From Pontibacillus chungwhensis (GTDB lineage Bacteria > Bacillota > Bacilli > Bacillales > BH030062): a stretch of DNA of 64,000 nucleotides. Position 1 is the first letter of the stretch. Every line of letters begins with the position of its first letter. The stretch is from assembly GCF_030166655.1 (NCBI RefSeq), contig NZ_CP126446.1, forward strand, positions 186,001 to 250,000, written 5' to 3'. The position numbers and the translations under genes are program-made. Positions 59,015 to 64,000 of the stretch are shown here, piece after piece. Under the pieces are notes generated by a model. It did no database searches. It was not told the DNA's origin and saw only the letters and a program-made list of their open reading frames with translations.

Positions 59015-59047
59015 AAGTTCCCGGCTGAAGCGGGAGCTTTTTTTGTT
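59015..59047 (+). terminator. Terminator of the YppG gene
   Basis: AAGTTCCCG and CGGGAGCTT arms, then a T run. Confidence 0.8.
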
Positions 59048-59137
59048 TTAGGAGCTAGCTTTTGCTTTGCATTGGCTTATGGAAACGTCTACCATGATAG
59101 GAGATATAGATGAGAAAAGGTGAAAGGGTGAGGCAGC

Positions 59138-60415
59138 ATGAATGCACACAATCAGGTAGGACAAGCGCCAGTTAAAACACCGTTCTATTACGGATGGGTG
59201 ATTGTATTAATAGCCGGATTAAGTGTCTTCTTTTCTGGGCCGGGGCAGACCTACTCCGTATCCATATTTATTGAGAGTTACATAAGTGACTTTGAGTATT
59301 CTCGTTCTTTTGTTTCGGCGCTTTATTCCACTGCTACCTTAATTGCGGGGTTAACCCTCTTTATGGTAGGTAGGCTGGTAGATCGTCTGGGGCAAAGAAT
59401 TATGATGGCATCAGTTGGTCTTCTCTTAGCGGTCGCGTGTTTCTGGAATAGCTTTATGATTGGTCCTGTTATGATGTTTCTTGGTTTCTTTATGCTTCGA
59501 TTATTTGGACAAGGGTCGATGACGCTTATTCCAAACACCCTTGTCCCTCAGTGGTTTATTGGTAAGAGGGGAAGAGCTTTAAGTGTAATGGCGATCGGAG
59601 GTTTCTTAAGTTCAGCCTTACTGCCACCATTAAATACGTGGTTAATTAACGAATTCGGATGGCGTACTACATGGACCATTTGGGGTGTGGCTCTAGCGGT
59701 TATTTTCGTGCCATTGGCCATTTTCTTAGTCAGAAACCAACCTAAGGATATTGGTGAAATTCCGGATGGGACGCCTAAGCACAAAGACCTTGAGAATAAC
59801 CCAAATGTCGAAGTGAACGAAGAGAACTGGACCCTTTCTGAGGCTATGAAAACACGGGCATTCTGGCTGATCTTGTTCTGTGTCAGCGTTCCGGCGCTCG
59901 TAAATACGGGGGTCACGTTCCATTTAGTCTCTATTGTGCAGGGGAAGGGGCTATCCAATGAGCTTGCAGCGCTTGTGCTGACTTTAATGGCTGTTATTGG
60001 CTTTCCGATTACGTTCGTCGTGGGGTATCTGGTAGATCGCATTTCGGTGCATTACGTCTTAGCCATTACGTTTGCAGGTCATATCCTTGCACTCTTCATT
60101 TTACTCCAAGTGAACTCAACCACAGGGATCATTCTTTATGGAGTAGTGTGGGGCTTTGTGAACGGGTTTGAACGGATTGTTTTAAGTATCGTCTGGCCGA
60201 ACTATTTTGGCCGGGAGCATTTAGGGAGTATTAAAGGATTGGCTCAAACCATTATGGTGTTAGGTTCTGCTTTTGGACCTCTTCCATTTGGGCTATATTT
60301 TGACTGGTTTGGAGGATATGAAGGGATCTTGTGGATTATGATTCTATTTCCGTTTCTGGCGATGGTCTTTTCGCTTCTTTCTCCTAAACCGAGCTACCAG
60401 GCTTATCATGGATAA
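59138..60415 (+). CDS. Major facilitator superfamily transporter (OFA/monocarboxylate-like)
   Basis: 425 residues with about twelve membrane helices. N-terminal YYGWVIVLIAGLSVFFSGPGQTYSVSIFI (about 15-43) and the loop motif GRLVDRLGQRIMM (about 77-89) are typical of the oxalate/formate-monocarboxylate group. A cytoplasmic linker (about 205-235) separates the halves. Probably carries an organic acid, inferred from the family. No linked metabolic gene. Confidence 0.85.
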   Translation: MNAHNQVGQAPVKTPFYYGWVIVLIAGLSVFFSGPGQTYSVSIFIESYISDFEYSRSFVSALYSTATLIAGLTLFMVGRLVDRLGQRIMMASVGLLLAVACFWNSFMIGPVMMFLGFFMLRLFGQGSMTLIPNTLVPQWFIGKRGRALSVMAIGGFLSSALLPPLNTWLINEFGWRTTWTIWGVALAVIFVPLAIFLVRNQPKDIGEIPDGTPKHKDLENNPNVEVNEENWTLSEAMKTRAFWLILFCVSVPALVNTGVTFHLVSIVQGKGLSNELAALVLTLMAVIGFPITFVVGYLVDRISVHYVLAITFAGHILALFILLQVNSTTGIILYGVVWGFVNGFERIVLSIVWPNYFGREHLGSIKGLAQTIMVLGSAFGPLPFGLYFDWFGGYEGILWIMILFPFLAMVFSLLSPKPSYQAYHG

Positions 60416-60418
60416 TAG

Positions 60419-60457
60419 AAAACGGGGCGAAATCTGATCAGATTTCGCCCCGTTTTT
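60419..60457. terminator. Bidirectional terminator
   Basis: An almost perfect palindrome (AAAACGGGGCGAAATCTG and complement) between convergent MFS and DegV genes, with T runs at both ends. Confidence 0.95.
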
Positions 60458-60459
60458 AC

Positions 60460-61314
60460 TTAGTCTTTAAAGAAGGAGATGACAAATCCACCTTCGCCAG
60501 CGTGTGTGGCGATGAGAGGACCCATTTCCACAAGCATGGATTCTTTAAAGGAATATTTATCTTTCATTTCTTGAAGAAGCTTCTTCGCTTTGTCTTCGGC
60601 GTTACTGTAAGACATCGTGATCACTTTATTCTCAAAGTCCTTTGAGTACTCTCCGATTTGGTCGATGAAACGACGGACCGCTTTTTTGTTCCCGCGAACT
60701 TTCTCCGTGACTTCAATCGTCCCTTCAGGACTGCCGTGCATAAGGATTTTGATATTTAAGGTTTTCGCAATGGCTCCTTTGAACCGGCTTAAGCGACCGC
60801 TTTTCATTAAGTTCTCAACCGTGCGAAGTAAGATAAGAGTTGCTAACTTACTAATACGTTCGTGCATGTGATCGGTTAACTCCTCGAGTGTATACCCCTC
60901 TTCGATTCGTTTTCCGGCTTCATCCACTAACAAGGTCATGCCTGAAGTAGCTGTTCGTGAATTGATCACTTCAATCTTACGCTCAGGTTCTTCTTCTAGA
61001 AGCATATCTTTTGCGAGTAAAGCATTTTCGTAGGTGGTACTTAATTCTTTTGATAACGAGATCATAAGGATCGGTTTGTCTGGATCCACTGCTTTATAAG
61101 CTTCATAAAAAGCGTATGGGCTTGGAGCTGATGTGCGTGGAAGCTCTTCAGCTTGTCTCATCTTCTCATAAAAAGTGGGGGTATCAATATCGACTCCACC
61201 TAAGAATTGCTCGTCCCCAAAATGGATGTTGAGGGGGATGAAATGAACGTTGTAACGGTCCAATAAGTCCTTTGGAAGATCTGCTCCTCCATCTGTCATG
61301 AGTTGAATATTCAT
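60460..61314 (-). CDS. DegV-family fatty-acid-binding protein
   Basis: 284 residues. N-terminal MTDGGADLPKDLLDRYNVHFIPLNIHFG and the lipid-site residues PRTSAPSPYAF (TS pair) and NSRTATSGMTLLV are characteristic. Family members (FakB type) bind a fatty acid in the cytoplasm and present it to FakA kinase; no FakA is in the window. GCAGGTGAAC ribosome site. Confidence 0.9.
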   Translation of the reverse strand: MNIQLMTDGGADLPKDLLDRYNVHFIPLNIHFGDEQFLGGVDIDTPTFYEKMRQAEELPRTSAPSPYAFYEAYKAVDPDKPILMISLSKELSTTYENALLAKDMLLEEEPERKIEVINSRTATSGMTLLVDEAGKRIEEGYTLEELTDHMHERISKLATLILLRTVENLMKSGRLSRFKGAIAKTLNIKILMHGSPEGTIEVTEKVRGNKKAVRRFIDQIGEYSKDFENKVITMSYSNAEDKAKKLLQEMKDKYSFKESMLVEMGPLIATHAGEGGFVISFFKD

Positions 61315-61372
61315 GCGTTCACCTGCTTTAAAAATTTTTTCGGATGGAATATTTCTATATGGTAAAGGATAT

Positions 61373-62281
61373 TCAAATGTCTTCCTTAATAGAAATCTGT
61401 TTGGATTTCTTTGAAGTGCTGTAGATAAACAAACTTAATCCTACGATGACAATAACGCCTCCTAGCCATTGAGACCATGATATGGTTTCACCGAGAATAA
61501 GGTAAGCTAAAAGGGAAGCCCCTACGGGTTCGAATACAATGCTCATCGAAATGGTTGAGGTACTTAGCCACTTTAAAGCCCAATTAAATAGCGTGTGACC
61601 TAAAAAGGTAGGTATGACAGCTAATGCTAAGAAAATAAACCAGTATGTTGTAGGATACCCTGAAAATGGATTCTGTAAAATGACGTTATAAAGAATAAGC
61701 GTAATGGTACTGATTCCATATACAATAAACGTATATGTCATAAGGGAAAGGCGTTTTCTGATCGTTTGTCCTAATAAGAAATAGCCTGTGACCATGATGG
61801 CCCCTAATAAAGCCAGAATATCCCCGAAAAGGGCTAATCCACTTATCTGAAAGTCTCCCCAACTAATGACGACGCTACCTGTAATTGCAATTAGCATACT
61901 AAGGATAGCTCCAGCTGTAAACCTTTCTTTAAAGAAAATAAAGGTTCCGATAAAAGCAAATATGGGTTGGAGCGTGACTAATACAACTGAACTTGCAACA
62001 GATGTATAGTTTAAAGACTCAAACCATAGGATAAAATGAAAAGCAAGGAAGACGCCGGCTGCTATCGAGAGAGTCCAATCTCGTTTTGTGATGGACCTAA
62101 ATTCATGTCGGTGCTTGGTTAACACAAAGGGAGCCATAAGAAGTACGGCGAATAGTAAGCGATATTGAGCGATTATAGACGCTGGGGCTGCTGAGGCCAA
62201 TTTGACGAAAACGGCTGCAGTAGAAACGGAGAGCACTCCGATGATGATGGCTATATAGGGGTTAAATGGTGGTTTGTTCAA
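61373..62281 (-). CDS. EamA/DMT-family transporter
   Basis: 302 residues, ten membrane helices as two EamA repeats. TTG start, supported by GGAGGTGGG upstream. The second repeat has ALAVIPTFLGHTLFNWALKWLSTSTISMSIVFEPVGASLLAYLILGE. Probably exports metabolites; substrate unknown. C terminus is basic (YSTSKKSKQISIKEDI). Confidence 0.9.
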   Translation of the reverse strand: MNKPPFNPYIAIIIGVLSVSTAAVFVKLASAAPASIIAQYRLLFAVLLMAPFVLTKHRHEFRSITKRDWTLSIAAGVFLAFHFILWFESLNYTSVASSVVLVTLQPIFAFIGTFIFFKERFTAGAILSMLIAITGSVVISWGDFQISGLALFGDILALLGAIMVTGYFLLGQTIRKRLSLMTYTFIVYGISTITLILYNVILQNPFSGYPTTYWFIFLALAVIPTFLGHTLFNWALKWLSTSTISMSIVFEPVGASLLAYLILGETISWSQWLGGVIVIVGLSLFIYSTSKKSKQISIKEDI

Positions 62282-62367
62282 TTTTTAGCCCACCTCCATC
62301 GAATTCGTTAGCGTTTATCTTATTTTACCATTGATCAAAAGGTAAGGATACTTTAAACTTGCATGAA

Positions 62368-62396
62368 TTGCCGGATTGAAAACAGTGTGGTAGAAT
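62368..62396 (+). promoter_or_regulatory. Sigma-A-type promoter upstream of cshA
   Basis: TTGCCG, 17 nt, TAGAAT. The predicted start is about 62403, only some 17 nt before an intrinsic terminator, so transcription towards cshA may be attenuated. Confidence 0.5.
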
Positions 62397-62419
62397 AAAG
62401 TATAAATCAACTCGTACCG

Positions 62420-62454
62420 AAAGCCCTCTTCCAGCTGTGAGGATGGCTTTTTTT
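62420..62454 (+). terminator. Intrinsic terminator inside the cshA leader
   Basis: AAAGCC and GGCTTT arms with an inner CTC/GAG pairing, followed by seven T residues; 54 nt before the cshA start codon. Confidence 0.7.
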
Positions 62455-62507
62455 ACGTGCTTCTCTTTGGCATACTAGAGAGAACAAAAAAGGAGTAGAA
62501 AAACGAA

Positions 62508-64000
62508 GTGACAAATTTTTATTCATTAGGTTTATCCAAATCAGTTTTAAAATCCGTTCAAGAAATGGGTTTTGAGGAAGCTACGCCAGTCCAAGAGCAG
62601 ACAATCCCTCTTGCGATGGATGGAAGAGACGTGATCGGACAAGCGCAAACAGGTACTGGTAAGACTGCAGCCTTCGGTATTCCCATGATCGAGAAGATCG
62701 ATGAGAATATGAAGAAGATTCAAGGTCTTGTCATTGCGCCTACTCGCGAGCTAGCTATGCAGGTAGCAACAGAGTTAAATAAGTACGGACAATATAAAGG
62801 CGTAAAAGTACTACCTGTTTACGGTGGTACAGATATGGGACGTCAGATTCGTTCCCTTAAACAACAACCACAAATTGTTGTCGCAACACCAGGTCGTCTA
62901 TTAGACCATATTCGTCGTAAAACGATTCAGCTTTCAAACATTCACACAGCTGTACTAGACGAAGCAGATGAAATGCTTAACATGGGCTTCATTGAAGATA
63001 TTAAAGATATTCTTAAAGCTGTTCCTATGCAGCGCCAAACATTACTGTTCTCAGCAACAATGCCAAAAGAGATTCATGAAATTGCTACGAAAATGATGAA
63101 GAAGCCTGAAACAGTTAAGCTTAAAGCGAAACAAATGACGGTTGAGAAGATCGATCAGTACTTCATCGAGGTAAATGATGGCAAGAAATTCGATACACTA
63201 ACACGTCTTCTTGATATTCACACGCCTGACTTAGCGATCGTATTCGCTCGTACGAAGAAGCGTGTTGATGAAATTACAGAAGGATTAAGTGCTCGCGGAT
63301 TCCGTGCTGAAGGAATTCATGGTGACCTGACACAAGGTAAGCGTATGAGCGTTCTGAAGAAATTCAAACGTGGTGGGGTTGAAGTACTAGTAGCAACAGA
63401 CGTTGCAGCTCGTGGCCTGGATATCTCAGGAGTTACACACGTATACAACTTTGATATTCCTCAAGATCCTGAAAGCTATGTACACCGTATAGGTCGTACA
63501 GGTCGTGCTGGTAAGGAAGGGTACGCAGTTTCCTTCATCACACCAAGAGAAATGGCTCACCTTAACCTAATTGAGAAGACTACAGGTCGTAAGATTGATC
63601 GTCTTCCGATTCCATCAAATGATCAGGCTCTTAAAGGTCAACAGAACATTGCGATTGAGAAACTTGTTCAATCTATCGAATCTGACAACCTTGAGTCATA
63701 TGAGAGCACAGCAGCTGAATTACTAGAACAGCACGATTCTGTTTCTGTTATTGCAGCAGCTCTTAAGATGCTAACGAAAGAGCGTAAAGATGTACCAGTA
63801 CAACTAAGCTACCTTGCGCCAGTTAGTACGAAGCAAGCTCAAAAAGATAAACAAAAACGCGGTGGTGGCGGCAAACGCTATAACCGTAAAGGTAGCGGTG
63901 GTCCAAAAGGTAAAGGCGGATACAACCGTAATGGCAAATCTGGCGGTGGTTATAACAAATCCCGTTCAGGCAGCGGCCAAGGATACAAAGGTAACCGAAA
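62508..64000 (+). CDS. cshA: DEAD-box RNA helicase CshA (3' end missing)
   Basis: GTG start with AAAAAGGAG upstream; the frame is open to the window end (497 residues, no stop). Q motif [13 protein letters not shown], motif I AQTGTGKT, Ia [13 protein letters not shown] box as [11 protein letters not shown], and motif [12 protein letters not shown] are all present. The C terminus has a Gly/Arg/Lys-rich tail from about residue 445 ([13 protein letters not shown] and similar), as in CshA of bacilli. It unwinds RNA in ribosome assembly and mRNA decay, mainly at low temperature. Confidence 0.95.
   Translation, partial: MTNFYSLGLSKSVLKSVQEMGFEEATPVQEQTIPLAMDGRDVIGQAQTGTGKTAAFGIPMIEKIDENMKKIQGLVIAPTRELAMQVATELNKYGQYKGVKVLPVYGGTDMGRQIRSLKQQPQIVVATPGRLLDHIRRKTIQLSNIHTAVLDEADEMLNMGFIEDIKDILKAVPMQRQTLLFSATMPKEIHEIATKMMKKPETVKLKAKQMTVEKIDQYFIEVNDGKKFDTLTRLLDIHTPDLAIVFARTKKRVDEITEGLSARGFRAEGIHGDLTQGKRMSVLKKFKRGGVEVLVATDVAARGLDISGVTHVYNFDIPQDPESYVHRIGRTGRAGKEGYAVSFITPREMAHLNLIEKTTGRKIDRLPIPSNDQALKGQQNIAIEKLVQSIESDNLESYESTAAELLEQHDSVSVIAAALKMLTKERKDVPVQLSYLAPVSTKQAQKDKQKRGGGGKRYNRKGSGGPKGKGGYNRNGKSGGGYNKSRSGSGQGYKGNR

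Noticed and set aside
60617-60871. Plus-strand frame inside the DegV gene
   Set aside because: Shadow of a well-supported gene on the other strand.
62403-62507. Riboswitch in the cshA leader
   Set aside because: The leader holds only a short terminator hairpin; no room or conserved motif for a ligand-binding domain.

Overview
The window is chromosomal DNA from a low-to-moderate GC, endospore-forming member of the Bacillaceae. Supporting signs are strong AGGAGG-type ribosome binding sites with many GTG/TTG starts, two YjcZ-type sporulation microproteins, YppG, YetJ, YhfK, HemAT and an intracellular subtilisin, and T-rich intrinsic terminators. The general look fits a marine or halophilic genus near Halobacillus/Pontibacillus, but the genus is inference. 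About 67 protein genes are supported. I see no rRNA, tRNA, CRISPR array, phage or transposase.

Layout. 1-6343: phosphonate (2-aminoethylphosphonate) uptake and breakdown: ABC ATPase end, fused permease, PhnX, a class III PLP enzyme that is a good candidate for the hydroxy-AEP ammonia-lyase PbfA, PhnW, then a DeoR regulator. 6502-7800: HemAT oxygen chemoreceptor. 7838-17592: housekeeping and hypothetical genes (ISP protease, UDG-like protein, LOG, CDF, DUF2254, GNAT, epimerase). 17742-20322: an ECF sigma factor with a large membrane-anchored partner and a plausible autoregulatory promoter. 20479-23527: ZIP transporter, second DUF2254 protein, DUF368/PopT-type carrier. 23728-24015: two sporulation microproteins. 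24201-30772: a minus-strand seven-gene cluster resembling the poorly understood E. coli ydjXYZ-ynjBCDF region (binding protein, two permeases, ATPase, TVP38 protein, CDP-alcohol phosphotransferase, flavoprotein disulfide reductase). 31588-39391: thioredoxin, YetJ, SIMPL, methyltransferase, and a BMP lipoprotein-chemoreceptor operon behind an exact sigma-D promoter. 39594-52464: a 1083-residue SARP/BTAD-type regulator followed by a LIV-type ABC importer, FabH-like enzyme, alpha/beta hydrolase, SDR and acyl-CoA ligase. 52533-62281: small metabolic, membrane and stress genes. 62508-end: the CshA RNA helicase, cut by the window edge.

The most promising undescribed system is the BTAD-controlled import/acyl-conversion locus. 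The same promoter module (two TGTAACT heptamers 11 bp apart, then CCCTTCTTCTAC) lies before both the importer operon and the ligase gene. Eleven-bp heptamer spacing is the binding grammar of SARP activators, so one regulator probably controls the whole locus. A second candidate is the ydj/ynj-like cluster, flanked by same-orientation copies of a covarying structured repeat. A third is the chemotaxis operon that pairs a soluble-ligand lipoprotein with its own chemoreceptor.

Three interspersed repeat systems were found: GTGCCAGACACC palindromes at gene ends, ~117-bp folded elements (23607 and 30911-31457) mixed with a ~95-bp partner element, and a 12 x 21-bp tandem array (50605-50856).
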